A stretch of DNA of 64,000 nucleotides from Bifidobacterium asteroides (GCF_003202695.1 NZ_QGLL01000001.1:372001-436000); one strand, 5' to 3'. Positions 53,545-63,450 are shown, counted from the first letter of the stretch. Numbers and translations: made by a program. The notes: a model not told the origin generated them from the sequence alone.

Positions 53545-55149
53545 ATGGCCATGGAGGGGCAAGAAGAGCCTCGTATCTCGGATGTCGGCCAGGCCGAAAC
53601 TGTGACCATGCCGCCGACGACCGACAATGTGCCTGACCCTGTGGACCTGTTCGCCAACGGACAAGCCGATCGGGCCTTTGGCCCAGGTGCTGGCCACAAG
53701 GCTCCTGCGAGCAGTCATCGGATGCGCATCATCCTCGCTCTGTTGCTCCTGGCCGTGCTGATTCTGGTGGGTTGCTGGTTCGGCGCACACGCCTTCTTCC
53801 GTGAACGGGTGGCTCCTGGCGTCACCCTAGGCGGGCAGGTCATGACTGGTCGGACCAGCGACCAGGTTCGGCGTATCGTCGATCAGCAGGTCCATGACTC
53901 CCAGGTGGATCTTAAGGGTGAAGGCACTTCGGCAAAGGCTGGTCTGAAGGATCTGGGCGTAAGCGTGGATTCAGATGCCACGGTCGCCCGGATTATGAGC
54001 GCCAAGGGCTCTGCGGACATTTCCCGGCTGAATCCTTTCCTGAGGGAGGCGGTGCCGCTGGTGGCCGATCGCGATCAGCTGGCTATGAACAAGTATCTGA
54101 CAGAGCGCTTCATCGACCGCCAGGACCGTTCCGTTCCCTCCACAATCGTCTTTGATTCAGGCGCACACGCCTTCCGTGCTCAGGAGGGTCGTGCAGGCAA
54201 GGCGCCTGAGCTCGGCCGCGTGCAGGATGCCGTTTCCTCCCTGATCGACAAACCCGGCAGACATCTGGCCGTAGGTGTGGTTTATAAGGACGTGAACATG
54301 CCGATCAGCCTGGACGCCGCCAATCAGGTGGCCTCTCAGGCCAATCAGCGGCTGGCCAAGGACCTGGTCATCAAGGGTGCGGATGACGATCTCATGACTG
54401 TGCCGGCAGCAACTGTGGCTACCTGGGTCAAGCCGGTCACCGATCTGGAGAAGGGGACCATGGAGCTAGGCTTTGATCGGCAGGCCATCAAGCAGTATCT
54501 GGACCAGGAGCTGGCCCGGCAGCTGGACCGGAATATGGTAACCGCTGTCAATGTCAAGAACACCAAGGGCGATGTGGTGGCTGAGATCACCAAGGGTGTG
54601 GACGGAGTCCGGGTCACGGATGCGTCCGCCACTGCGGACCTGGTCGTCCATGCCCTCGAACAGGGCGACACGAATCCAGTCCAGGCGCCCGCCGACATCA
54701 CTCCCCACAAGGAGCAGACACGGGTGGCCCGCTACGACGTGCCCGACGGCGATGTCTGGATTCAGGTCAATCTCAGCAATCAGACAGCAACCGCCTACCA
54801 CGGCACCACTCAGGTCAAGACGTTCCCCATATGCTCAGGAAAGCCCCATGACGGCAGATGGTCCGACACTGGTACCTTCTTCATCAATGTGCGCTACGCG
54901 GTCCAGACCATGCGCGGGGAGGGCTACGTCACGCCCAATGTCAAATGGATCTCCTACTACAACGGCAGCGAAGGCTTCCACACGGCCAATTGGAACTATG
55001 AGGGCATCGCCAGGGGCGACCCTGCCCAATACGGATCCCATGGCTGCATCAACATGTATGAACAGGATGCCAAGTGGATCTTTGACAATGCCCCAATCGG
55101 GACCATGGTCAAGGTGGAGGGCCAGGTTCCGGCGGGTCCGGCCCGCTAG
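53545..55149 (+). CDS. L,D-transpeptidase (YkuD type)
   Basis: This 534-residue membrane-tethered cell-wall cross-linking enzyme has a polar lead of about 55 residues and one membrane helix (IILALLLLAVLILVGCWFGAHAFF). Two putative peptidoglycan-binding repeats follow (GVTLGGQVMTGRTSDQVRRIVDQQV...; AANQVASQANQRLAKDLVIKG...). The YkuD domain starts at about residue 400 (VWIQVNLSNQTATAYHGTTQVKTFPICSG), with the catalytic motif SHGCINM (Cys501). It forms or edits 3-3 cross-links. The ATG at 53545 has AAAGG before it. Confidence 0.92.
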   Translation: MAMEGQEEPRISDVGQAETVTMPPTTDNVPDPVDLFANGQADRAFGPGAGHKAPASSHRMRIILALLLLAVLILVGCWFGAHAFFRERVAPGVTLGGQVMTGRTSDQVRRIVDQQVHDSQVDLKGEGTSAKAGLKDLGVSVDSDATVARIMSAKGSADISRLNPFLREAVPLVADRDQLAMNKYLTERFIDRQDRSVPSTIVFDSGAHAFRAQEGRAGKAPELGRVQDAVSSLIDKPGRHLAVGVVYKDVNMPISLDAANQVASQANQRLAKDLVIKGADDDLMTVPAATVATWVKPVTDLEKGTMELGFDRQAIKQYLDQELARQLDRNMVTAVNVKNTKGDVVAEITKGVDGVRVTDASATADLVVHALEQGDTNPVQAPADITPHKEQTRVARYDVPDGDVWIQVNLSNQTATAYHGTTQVKTFPICSGKPHDGRWSDTGTFFINVRYAVQTMRGEGYVTPNVKWISYYNGSEGFHTANWNYEGIARGDPAQYGSHGCINMYEQDAKWIFDNAPIGTMVKVEGQVPAGPAR

Positions 55150-55188
55150 GAGCGCTTGCCGCGGCAGACGGTCGAGTAGGCTGGAACC

Positions 55189-55602
55189 ATGAGCGATGAA
55201 CATAGCGATGGAACTTCCCGCCTGGATGTGCCCGACCACCTGCGGTATTCCCAGGATCACGTCTGGGTCGACCCCAGTCAGTCCCCGGCGCCCATGGGCG
55301 TGACCGAGTATGCGGCGGACCAGCTGGGAGACCTGGTTTTTCTGGACCTGCCTGAGACCGGCACGCACGTCGATGCCGGCGATGAGGTCATTGAGCTGGA
55401 GTCCTCCAAGGCTGTGGAGCCGGTGGTCTGCCCGGTGGCAGGCACCATAGCCTACGTGAACCGGGCAGCCTCGGACGATCCTGAGGTCATCAACTCGGAT
55501 CCTTATGGGGAAGGCTGGATAGCCAAGATCGACCTGGAGGGCGATGAGCCCGATCTGATGAGCGCCGAGGAATATGCTCAGCTGCTGAAGAGCCTGAACT
55601 GA
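55189..55602 (+). CDS. gcvH: Glycine cleavage system H protein, orphan
   Basis: A 137-residue lipoyl carrier protein. YSQDHVWVDPSQSPAPMGVTEYAADQLGDLVFLDLPETGTHV is the H-protein fold, and the lipoylated lysine lies in ELESSKAVEPVVCPVAG. No gcvT or gcvP is near. A lipoate ligase gene lies 6 kb on. The role of GcvH without the rest of the system is unknown; it may serve as a lipoyl donor. Confidence 0.93.
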   Translation: MSDEHSDGTSRLDVPDHLRYSQDHVWVDPSQSPAPMGVTEYAADQLGDLVFLDLPETGTHVDAGDEVIELESSKAVEPVVCPVAGTIAYVNRAASDDPEVINSDPYGEGWIAKIDLEGDEPDLMSAEEYAQLLKSLN

Positions 55603-55606
55603 CGGT

Positions 55607-56803
55607 TTGGTCGTGACCAGGCGATCCGGCAGCAATGAAAAGCCCCTACAGGTTCGGTCGGTCAGCACCACCTTCGATTCGGCTGTGCCTGGGGAGGGCA
55701 TCCAGAGCATGCCTGCACCGGTACGTCTGCTGAGACGCGCGATGACCAGCGCTTTCGATCTATGGGTAGGGCTGTCCATCAATATGACCGGCCGCATGGG
55801 CTGGTCGGCTGATGTCCAGCCCTATGTAGGCTATGGAACCGAATCATATTCCCGGCTGATCTGCCGTACCATTCTGACTGACGGCCGAAGACGCGAGGAT
55901 CCGGCCATTCGCGGCATCCGTGGCCTACTGACTGTGCCCGCACCCAGGACCAGGGTCAGACTGGCCATCGATAGCACCGCAATCGGAAGGGTACGGGTGG
56001 GTGATTCCTCGGTCTACGACGCTGTAGATCCCAGCCGTAGCTTGAGCGCGAATGCAGTCTTCTCTGACCGATCGGGCTACCTGGATCTGGTGGCCGAGCA
56101 CCGGCTGACCCCGGGTGTGCATCGGGTCTCCTACCAGGTGCGGGGACGCCCTGCTGTCGATGCGCCCCTTTACATCGTTCCTGGCCAGACTCCTGTCGGG
56201 GTCATATCCGACGTGGACGACACCATCATGATCAGTCAGGTGCCCAACCGCTGGAAAGCCGCTTGGAACCTGCTCCTGTCAAACCCTCACCGCCGTTCCT
56301 CAGTGCCGGGTATGGCCGTGCTCTACAACCGGATCCGCGACCTGGACCCCCGGATGCCTTTCTTCTATCTGTCGGCATCGCCTTGGAATGTGGAGGGATC
56401 CATACGCGGCTTCATCCGTGATCATGGATTTCCAGCCGGCCCCTTGCTGCTGCGGGATCTGGATCCCAGGCCCAAGACCTTCGTGCCCTCCATCGTGCAG
56501 CACAAGATGGAGTTCATTCGCCAGCTCATGGCCGACTTTCCCAAGATGCGCTTCGTGCTCATGGGAGACGACGGGCAGAGCGATCCCTCCACCTTCGCTC
56601 AGGTGGTGAGGCAATATCCGGGTCGGGTCCTGGCCATCGGCATCCGCCAGCTGAGCCCCCAGGAGACGGGTCTTGGGTCCCTGTCCAAGCGCACTGCCAC
56701 GCAGCCGATGCCGGTGACGGATGTACCGGTCTTCTACGGGACTACGGGCGCCAACCTGATGCGAACCCTGCTGCCTTATCTGCGTCGCCGTTCCCGAATA
56801 TAA
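55607..56803 (+). CDS. App1-like phosphatase domain protein (DUF2183)
   Basis: A 398-residue protein. The C-terminal half is the App1 catalytic region of the HAD type: GVISDVDDTIMIS (nucleophile Asp), FFYLSASPWNV, and FVLMGDDGQSDPSTFAQVVRQYPGRVLAIGIR. The family includes yeast phosphatidate phosphatase App1. The bacterial substrate is not established. The start is unsure: TTG at 55607 lacks a ribosome site, and the ATG at 55710 after GGGGAGGG begins nearer the conserved part. Confidence 0.82.
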   Translation: MVVTRRSGSNEKPLQVRSVSTTFDSAVPGEGIQSMPAPVRLLRRAMTSAFDLWVGLSINMTGRMGWSADVQPYVGYGTESYSRLICRTILTDGRRREDPAIRGIRGLLTVPAPRTRVRLAIDSTAIGRVRVGDSSVYDAVDPSRSLSANAVFSDRSGYLDLVAEHRLTPGVHRVSYQVRGRPAVDAPLYIVPGQTPVGVISDVDDTIMISQVPNRWKAAWNLLLSNPHRRSSVPGMAVLYNRIRDLDPRMPFFYLSASPWNVEGSIRGFIRDHGFPAGPLLLRDLDPRPKTFVPSIVQHKMEFIRQLMADFPKMRFVLMGDDGQSDPSTFAQVVRQYPGRVLAIGIRQLSPQETGLGSLSKRTATQPMPVTDVPVFYGTTGANLMRTLLPYLRRRSRI

Positions 56804-56810
56804 TCGCCCC

Positions 56811-59234
56811 ATGAGTTTTTCGGCCGTCAATCCCGCCCCGCCTCGTGCACAGCGCAGTCCCGTTGATCGATGCTTCCATGGGGATCACTTCGAGGATCCG
56901 TACGAGTGGATGCGCAACAGGGGGGATTCTGCCACTAAGGCCTATGTGCGAGATCAGAACCGCTACTGCCAGGAAAGGCTTGCTGGTCAGGAGGATTTGC
57001 GGGCCACCCTGTTCAAGGAATTCACCGACCGTGTACAGCAGACCGACATGTCGGTGCCGACCCGAATGCACGGCTACTGGTACTTCTCCCGAACGCTTAA
57101 AGGCCAGGAATATGGGGTGCAGTGCCGTCTGCCGGTGCGTGGCCAGGATGATTGGGATCCTCCGGCCGTCCAGGCTGACGCAGAGCCTGGGTCCATGCCG
57201 GGCGAGGAGGTCATCTTCGATGCCAACGCCGAGGCTGAGGGCCATGACTTTTTCTCCCTGGGATGCCTGGACCTGAGCGCTGATGGTCGATTAATGCTAT
57301 ACGGACTGGATATTCAAGGCAACGAGCGCTACGACCTGCGCATCCGGGATCTGGCCGAAGGCCGAGATCTGCCCGATCGGATCGACCAGGTATCCTCCGG
57401 GGCGGCGCTGACCCCCGACGGCCGTTGGGTCTTCTACACCGGCCTGGACAAGGCCTGGCGACCGGACACGGTCTGGCGGCATAAGGTGGGCACTTCGTCC
57501 GACGAGGATGTCCTGGTCTATCAGGAGGGTGACGAGCGCTTCTGGGTAGGTCTGGGGCTCAGCTATGACGAATCAGCCATGTTGATCGCCACCGGGTCCA
57601 AGACCACCAGCGAGGTGCTCATGCTGGATCTGGATGACCCTCAGGGGGAGTTTGTGCCGCTGATTGCCCGCAAGGAGGGAGTTGAATACGACATCAGCCT
57701 GTCCCGGTTCGAAGGTGTTGGTCCGGCGGGGGAGGACCTGCCGGTAGCCGTGGTCTACCACAATGTGAACAATCCCAATTTCGAGGTGGATCTGATCGAT
57801 CTGCGCAGTCACCGTCCGCCCTTCCACTTGGGTGAGGGGGTGCTGCTGGCCCAGGGCAGCCCCTATGGCTGCGAACGCTCTGGCGACCTGGCTTCCCTGC
57901 CGCCAGAGAAGCCCTATCGGGATCCGGCCAATCCTGCCATCCTCCAGGGCGCTCGCGGGCTGGGCATCGAGGGGCTGGGCATCCACCGCAGCTTCGTGGT
58001 CCTGACCTATCGCGCCGACAGTCTGCCCCATATGGCTGTTATCGCCAAGGACCAGGCACTGGAAGATCTGCAGGCGGGCCGTCCGTGGCGCTTTCGCGAA
58101 GTCCTGCCAGATCAAGACGGGGCCGGCGTTGACCGTCTCTACAGCATCGGCCCCACGGACAACCCCTCTTACCAGGCCCCTGGGCTGCGCTACATCCGCG
58201 GCAGCTATGGGACCCCGGCCGAGCTGCGGGAGCTGGATCCGGTCCGGGGTGTGGATCGGTTGCTCAAGCGGGCTCGTGTTCTAGGCGGCTTCAAGGCCGA
58301 GCGCTATGCCGAGCGTCGAATTCTGGTCCGTGTCAGGGATGGGGCTCTGGTGCCGGTTTCCCTGGTCTGGCGGCGGGGAATGCATCCAAAACTGGATGTC
58401 TGCGGAAGGACCGGGTTCGACGACACGGTCATTCAAGCCCCGGACCATCACGAGCGCCGCCCTTGGCCGGACCAGGATCCAGACAAGTCTGCGCCCATGT
58501 TCATCACCGGGTATGGTGCCTACGAGATCAGCCAGGACCCGGGTTTCTCAACTGGACGACTCAGCCTGCTGGACCGTGGCGTGCTCTACGCGGTTCCCCA
58601 TGTGCGCGGCGGCGGGGAGATGGGTCGCGCCTGGTACGAGCAGGGCCGTCGGCTGCACAAGGTCAACACCTTCCTGGACTTTATCGACGTGACTGCCGCT
58701 CTGCAGGCCCAGGGCTGGGCGGATCCTCGTCATACGGTGGCCAACGGCGGGTCGGCCGGCGGGCTGCTGATGGGAGCGGTGGCCAATATGGCCCCCCAGC
58801 TCTATGCCGGCATCGAGGCGGATGTGCCCTTCGTGGATGCGCTAACCACTATCCTGGACCCGGATCTGCCGCTGACCGTAACCGAATGGGACGAGTGGGG
58901 AGACCCCTTGCATGATCAGCAGGTCTACCGGTACATGCGTTCCTACTCGCCTTATGAGAACGTTCCTGACGCTGATCGGCGGCGTCGGATCTTCGGCGGC
59001 GACCACTTTCCTGCCATCCTGGTGACTACATCCATGAACGACACCCGAGTGCTCTATGTGGAGCCGCTCAAGTGGGTGGCCAGGTTGCAGGAGCCGCAGG
59101 TGGGAGCCGATGCGCTGATCAGGATCGAGGTCCAGGCAGGCCACGGAGGCATCAGCGGACGCTACCGGCAGTGGGAGGAACTGGCCTTCGAGAACGCCTG
59201 GTGCCTGTCCATCATGGTCCCCGGAAGTCGCTGA
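56811..59234 (+). CDS. ptrB: S9 family prolyl oligopeptidase, oligopeptidase B-like
   Basis: An 807-residue cytoplasmic serine peptidase. The N-terminal propeller begins DPYEWMRNRGDSATKAYVRDQNRYCQERL. The hydrolase domain has ISQDPGFSTGRLSLLDRGVLYAVPHVRGGGEMGRAWYEQGR, the nucleophile Ser in NGGSAGGLLMG, Asp in SMNDTRVLYVEPLKW and His in AGHGGISGR. It cuts short peptides, probably after basic residues or proline. It is slightly long for the family, with extra loops near residues 340-380. Confidence 0.92.
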   Translation: MSFSAVNPAPPRAQRSPVDRCFHGDHFEDPYEWMRNRGDSATKAYVRDQNRYCQERLAGQEDLRATLFKEFTDRVQQTDMSVPTRMHGYWYFSRTLKGQEYGVQCRLPVRGQDDWDPPAVQADAEPGSMPGEEVIFDANAEAEGHDFFSLGCLDLSADGRLMLYGLDIQGNERYDLRIRDLAEGRDLPDRIDQVSSGAALTPDGRWVFYTGLDKAWRPDTVWRHKVGTSSDEDVLVYQEGDERFWVGLGLSYDESAMLIATGSKTTSEVLMLDLDDPQGEFVPLIARKEGVEYDISLSRFEGVGPAGEDLPVAVVYHNVNNPNFEVDLIDLRSHRPPFHLGEGVLLAQGSPYGCERSGDLASLPPEKPYRDPANPAILQGARGLGIEGLGIHRSFVVLTYRADSLPHMAVIAKDQALEDLQAGRPWRFREVLPDQDGAGVDRLYSIGPTDNPSYQAPGLRYIRGSYGTPAELRELDPVRGVDRLLKRARVLGGFKAERYAERRILVRVRDGALVPVSLVWRRGMHPKLDVCGRTGFDDTVIQAPDHHERRPWPDQDPDKSAPMFITGYGAYEISQDPGFSTGRLSLLDRGVLYAVPHVRGGGEMGRAWYEQGRRLHKVNTFLDFIDVTAALQAQGWADPRHTVANGGSAGGLLMGAVANMAPQLYAGIEADVPFVDALTTILDPDLPLTVTEWDEWGDPLHDQQVYRYMRSYSPYENVPDADRRRRIFGGDHFPAILVTTSMNDTRVLYVEPLKWVARLQEPQVGADALIRIEVQAGHGGISGRYRQWEELAFENAWCLSIMVPGSR

Positions 59235-59300
59235 ACCAGGCTTGTCCGGGATTCGGTCAGGGCCAGGAAACAGCCTCGGCGGGCTCGTTATGCTCGTGGT

Positions 59301-60344
59301 ATGACAAATAGCAAGCAGAAAACATATCACATTGCGGTCATTGCCGGTGACGGCATCGGCAAGGAGATCGTTCCCCAGGCTCAGGCCGTTTTGGAAAAGG
59401 TTACCCGGGGCAAGGCTGATATTCGCTATGAGGACTTCGACCTGGGCGCTGAGCGCTACCTGCGTGATGGAGCTATTCTGCCCGACGAGGATCTGGACCG
59501 GCTTAAGCAGCAGGACGGCATCCTCCTAGGGGCCATCGGCGACCCCCGCATCAAGGCCGGCATCCTGGAGCGGGGCCTGCTGCTCAAAATGCGTTTCGAG
59601 CTGGACCAGTATGTCAATCTGCGCCCCTCCAAACTCTACAAGGGAGTGGTGTCGCCCCTGGCTAATCCGGGTGACATCGACTTCGTGGTCGTGCGGGAGG
59701 GCACCGAGGGGCTCTACGCCGGTGCTGGCGGTTCTATTCGCCGGGGCACTCCCCAGGAGGTGGCCACCGAGGTATCCATCAATACGGCCTATGGGGCGGA
59801 ACGGGTCATCCGCTACGCCTTCCAGCTGGCCATGAAGCGTCGCCGCCGCCTGACTCTGGTCCACAAGAAGAACGTGCTGACCAATGCAGGAGACATGTGG
59901 CAGCGGCTGGTTGATCAGGTGGGCCAGGAGTATCCCGATGTGGAGCGCGAGTACCTGCACATCGATGCCTCCACCATATTCCTGGTGACCGAACCCAGCC
60001 GTTTCGACGTGATCGTGACCGACAACCTCTTCGGCGATATCCTCACGGATGAAGCGGGAGCTGTGGTGGGAGGCGTGGGCTACTCGGCATCCGGCTGCAT
60101 CAACGCCTCGGGCACCTACCCATCCATGTTCGAGCCCATTCATGGTTCAGCTCCTGACATTGCAGGCAAGGGGATCGCCAACCCTACGGCGGCCATTCTC
60201 TCGGCGGGGATGCTTTTGGATCATCTGGGCTTCGAGGATGAGGCGGCCAGCATTGAACGGGCCGTGGAGGACGACATCGAGCGCTCCGGTTCCACCCAGC
60301 GGAGCACGAAGCAGATCGGCGAGGATATTCTGGCTCGTCTGTGA
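59301..60344 (+). CDS. leuB: 3-Isopropylmalate dehydrogenase
   Basis: A 347-residue NAD-dependent decarboxylating dehydrogenase of leucine synthesis. The metal and cofactor sites are visible: [36 protein letters not shown] with the substrate-binding Arg residues, [57 protein letters not shown] and the [20 protein letters not shown] end. It stands alone, apart from ilvB-ilvN at the left edge. Confidence 0.95.
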   Translation: MTNSKQKTYHIAVIAGDGIGKEIVPQAQAVLEKVTRGKADIRYEDFDLGAERYLRDGAILPDEDLDRLKQQDGILLGAIGDPRIKAGILERGLLLKMRFELDQYVNLRPSKLYKGVVSPLANPGDIDFVVVREGTEGLYAGAGGSIRRGTPQEVATEVSINTAYGAERVIRYAFQLAMKRRRRLTLVHKKNVLTNAGDMWQRLVDQVGQEYPDVEREYLHIDASTIFLVTEPSRFDVIVTDNLFGDILTDEAGAVVGGVGYSASGCINASGTYPSMFEPIHGSAPDIAGKGIANPTAAILSAGMLLDHLGFEDEAASIERAVEDDIERSGSTQRSTKQIGEDILARL

Positions 60345-60373
60345 CTTGGCCGCATGGCGGCTAGACTGGAGAC

Positions 60374-61339
60374 ATGACTATGGATGATGCCCCCCAGCCG
60401 GATCACCGGCAGTCGAGCGATATGCCGACAGCAAATCCTGGCTTTGGCACGCCTTCATCCCCGCCGGTGCCGCCCGGGCATCGGGAGTCTGCCGGAAGGG
60501 ATGCTGTTGCCGGAGCAGCCTTGCCGGACCAGTCCAAGGCAGAAGCAGCTGACCGGCAACGACAGGTCCCAGGCAATCCTGCTGGACATCTGCATCAGAC
60601 GGGTCAGCGCCCTTCTATTCAGTACCCTTACGGTGGGTATCCGACCGGTCAGGGCATGAATGTCCAAGGCATAAACGGACAGGGGGCCGGTGCTGGATAT
60701 CCGTTTGCTCCTCAGAACGTCGGTCAATATCCGGGAGCGTATCGGTCAGGGCCCGATCGGCCCGGTCCGTATCGGCCCGCTGGGTATCCAGCCGGTCAGC
60801 AGTATCCAGCCGGACAGTATTCTGGCGGGCAGCATCCCGGCCGCCAGAGTCCCCAAAGACCCCATCAGCCGGGACCACCAGGCTATCCCGGCCAGTACTC
60901 GGCTGGCCAATACCCTCAGGGTGGATACCCCAGTAATCAATACCCAGCAGGTCAGTATCGCCGCAATCAGTATCCTGGAGGTCAGTATCACCCGCGGAAC
61001 CCCACGCCCCGGCCTTACCCGGTCATGCCCCAAGACGGGTACCACGAGGCTATGCCCAACAGCAAGCGCCCCTATCCGATATCGCCCACCCCGCATAGCA
61101 AACTGACAGCCGGAATTCTCAGCCTCTTTCTGGGCTGTTTCGGCGTGGGCAATTTCTACCTGGGCAGGACCGGCCGGGGCGTGGCTCAGCTTATGCTTAC
61201 CCTGATCGGCTTCTTCTTCTTCTTCCTTGGGCCGACTATCGCCATAATTTGGGGAATGGTCGAAGGCATCCTGATTCTGACATCCTCACCCGACTCTTTC
61301 TGGCATCGTGACGCTCGCGGATGGGAGCTGACGGATTGA
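60374..61339 (+). CDS. TM2-domain protein with Pro/Gln/Tyr/Gly-rich repeats
   Basis: A 321-residue protein. Residues about 85-220 are a low-complexity tract of QYPxGQYP and GQYPGGQ-type repeats (PAGYPAGQQYPAGQYSGGQH and similar). The last 80 residues are a TM2 domain with two membrane helices (TAGILSLFLGCFGVGNFYLGRTGRGVAQLMLTLIG / FFFFLGPTIAIIWGMVEGILIL). Proteins of this layout are common in actinobacteria. The function is unknown. The start ATG lies at 60374. The lipoate ligase gene overlaps its 3' end. Confidence 0.85.
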   Translation: MTMDDAPQPDHRQSSDMPTANPGFGTPSSPPVPPGHRESAGRDAVAGAALPDQSKAEAADRQRQVPGNPAGHLHQTGQRPSIQYPYGGYPTGQGMNVQGINGQGAGAGYPFAPQNVGQYPGAYRSGPDRPGPYRPAGYPAGQQYPAGQYSGGQHPGRQSPQRPHQPGPPGYPGQYSAGQYPQGGYPSNQYPAGQYRRNQYPGGQYHPRNPTPRPYPVMPQDGYHEAMPNSKRPYPISPTPHSKLTAGILSLFLGCFGVGNFYLGRTGRGVAQLMLTLIGFFFFFLGPTIAIIWGMVEGILILTSSPDSFWHRDARGWELTD

Positions 61340-62565
61340 AGTCGGCCCGCCTGCGTGGCGTCGGGAAGCAGGCGGGCGGCAAACTGGCCGCTGTAACCCT
61401 GACCTTGGGCGAAGATCCAGCCTCCTGTCCGGTCATTGCCTCCTGCAGGATTGACGGCGACTTTTTCACGGAGCCATCTGCGACAGCCTCCCAGGAATCC
61501 GAAGAGGATCGTGGACCAGTATCACGATTGGAATCCGTAATTTGCGATATGCCGCTGCCTCTTGATCCTGGTATGGCTCTGGAAAGGCTGGGCAGGGTCA
61601 TGGCAGACGGGGACGGCCAGCGAATTGTCGGCGTTTCCGCATGGACCCTGGTAACCGCGCTGGAGCAGGCCCTGCCGACTGGGCTGGTCATCTTCAGACA
61701 AGGGGAGGTCCCGCTGCCATCATCGTCGGACCAGGCCTCTTTCCGGCAGTCGCAGCCGGACGAGGCCGAATGCCGTCGCCGCTGGTCTGGGCTGAAGCTG
61801 GATCTGATCAGAGATCGTCCACGGGAGCCGGTCATGCAGATGGCCATGGATCAGGCCCTCAATGATGCCGTGGCTCAAGGCCAGCTGCCGCCCACCCTGC
61901 GCATCTGGAACTGGTTGGCGCCAGCCGTGATCCTGGGACGTTTCCAGTCCTTGAGCCGAGAGGTCCACATCGAGCGGGCGCGCAGTCTCGGCTTTGCGCT
62001 GGTACGCCGTTGCACCGGCGGTGGCACCATGGTCATCCAGCCTGACCGGGCCATTACGTATTCCCTCTATCTGCCTCTGGATTTCGTGAAGGGGGCGGAC
62101 CTGATCGATTCCTACCGGATCTGTGACTATTGGTTGGTCAGAGGTCTGCGTATGCAGGGGGTTCAGGTCGGCTGGCAGGGCATGAATGATATCGCCTCTC
62201 CGCAGGGCAAGATAGGGGGCGCCGCCCAACGCAGGCTGCCGGCAGGCTCCCTGGGGCCGGGCGGACTGCTCCACCACACCACCCTTTCCTACTCGGTGGA
62301 TGCCGATCTGATGGCTCAGGTGCTCAACGTGGACCCCGAGAAGTTCCATGACAAGGCCGTGGCCTCGGTCAGAAGCCGGGTGGATCCCATCGACAGGCAG
62401 ACCAGTCTGTCCCGTCAATCCCTGATTGATGCCCTTCTGGATACTCTGCCCTCCCTGGTGGAGGATCTGCGTATGTCTAGGCCTGCGCCCGAAGTTGAGC
62501 AGCGGGCCCGTATCCTGGCCCGGCAACGCTACGGCCGTGAGGAATGGACCGCTCAGATCGCCTGA
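61321..62565 (+). CDS. Lipoate-protein ligase A family protein with accessory domain first
   Basis: A 414-residue protein in two parts. Residues about 10-125 resemble the accessory domain usually found at the C-terminus of LplA (KQAGGKLAAVTLTLGED...RIDGDFFTEP...RLGRVMADGDGQRIVG). The catalytic domain covers about 155-390: PTLRIWNWLAPAVILGRFQSLSREV, VRRCTGGGTMVI and the reactive-Lys loop GKIGGAAQRR (Lys297). It attaches lipoate to acceptors such as GcvH. Start choice is ATG 61321 or TTG 61336, which overlaps the previous stop after GGGAG. Confidence 0.85.
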   Translation: MGADGLKSARLRGVGKQAGGKLAAVTLTLGEDPASCPVIASCRIDGDFFTEPSATASQESEEDRGPVSRLESVICDMPLPLDPGMALERLGRVMADGDGQRIVGVSAWTLVTALEQALPTGLVIFRQGEVPLPSSSDQASFRQSQPDEAECRRRWSGLKLDLIRDRPREPVMQMAMDQALNDAVAQGQLPPTLRIWNWLAPAVILGRFQSLSREVHIERARSLGFALVRRCTGGGTMVIQPDRAITYSLYLPLDFVKGADLIDSYRICDYWLVRGLRMQGVQVGWQGMNDIASPQGKIGGAAQRRLPAGSLGPGGLLHHTTLSYSVDADLMAQVLNVDPEKFHDKAVASVRSRVDPIDRQTSLSRQSLIDALLDTLPSLVEDLRMSRPAPEVEQRARILARQRYGREEWTAQIA

Positions 62566-62689
62566 CGAGGCAAGGGGGTTGATGTGTATGGGTATAATCG
62601 TGCTCAGTCGCGTCGAACCCGGCGTGAGGTCATCAACCATGCGTGAGTCGGTGCAGACCCGCCAGACATGGCGAAAAGGAGTGAGAAGT

Positions 62690-63409
62690 ATGGCGGTTCA
62701 CAAGCCCAATGAGATTCCCGATGATGGGAACGCGCTCAGGCAGACCGCCCTATTCAAACAGGTGCACAAGCAGGACGCCGACCAGCTTCTGGACACTATG
62801 CGTGAGTTCACTTATGCCAAGGGGTCCACGGTCTTCCGACAGGGGGACACCGACCATCGCATGTATTTGCTGGAGGAGGGACGAGTCAAGCTGGTCCGCC
62901 AGTCGCCAGACCGTCGCATCCAACTGCTCAGCATCCACGGACGCGGGGAGATTCTGGGTGAGATTCCCGTCTTTGACCCTTCTGGAGGACCGCGTACAGC
63001 CTCGGCTGTGGTCATGGTCAACAAGACCAAGGTGGCAGCTCTGGATCACGATACCCTCTTCGACTGGCTCAACCAGCACCCCAAGGTGGCTGTGGACATG
63101 CTTCAGGTGCTGGCTCACCGCCTGCGAACTGATAACGAGCGCATCTCCGACTTGGTTTTCCTGGACGTGCCGGCCCGCCTGGCCAAGACACTGCTGGATC
63201 TGGCCACACGCTTCGGCGAACCCTTCGAGCAGGGGCTGATGGTTCCTTATGACCTGACTCAGGAAGAACTGGCCCAGCTGGTCGGTGCCTCACGGGAGAC
63301 CGTCAACAAGGCCCTGATGGACTTCTCCAACCGGGGATGGATATCTCGCAAGGGTCGCACCATCATCATTTTCCAGCCAGGGCCTTTGATTCGACGCTCG
63401 CGTATGTGA
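62690..63409 (+). CDS. Crp/Fnr-family transcription regulator, GlxR-like
   Basis: This 239-residue protein has an N-terminal cyclic-nucleotide-binding domain (ALFKQVHKQDADQLLDTMREFTYAKGSTVFRQGD...GEILGEIPVFDPSGGPRTASAVV), a long dimer helix and a C-terminal winged helix (YDLTQEELAQLVGASRETVNKALMDFSNRGWI). It resembles the actinobacterial cAMP-responsive global regulator GlxR/Crp, and effector binding is inferred. The ATG at 62690 follows AAAAGGAG. The open frame upstream to 62426 is in a different gene's region. Confidence 0.92.
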   Translation: MAVHKPNEIPDDGNALRQTALFKQVHKQDADQLLDTMREFTYAKGSTVFRQGDTDHRMYLLEEGRVKLVRQSPDRRIQLLSIHGRGEILGEIPVFDPSGGPRTASAVVMVNKTKVAALDHDTLFDWLNQHPKVAVDMLQVLAHRLRTDNERISDLVFLDVPARLAKTLLDLATRFGEPFEQGLMVPYDLTQEELAQLVGASRETVNKALMDFSNRGWISRKGRTIIIFQPGPLIRRSRM

Positions 63410-63450
63410 ACGCCGCCGCCCGGTAGAGCCGACGGCCTAGGATGGAGACC

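Noticed and set aside
62426-62689. Longer N-terminus for the Crp-family regulator
   Set aside because: The extra 88 residues overlap the lipoate ligase gene, lack family similarity, and a strong ribosome site precedes the ATG at 62690.
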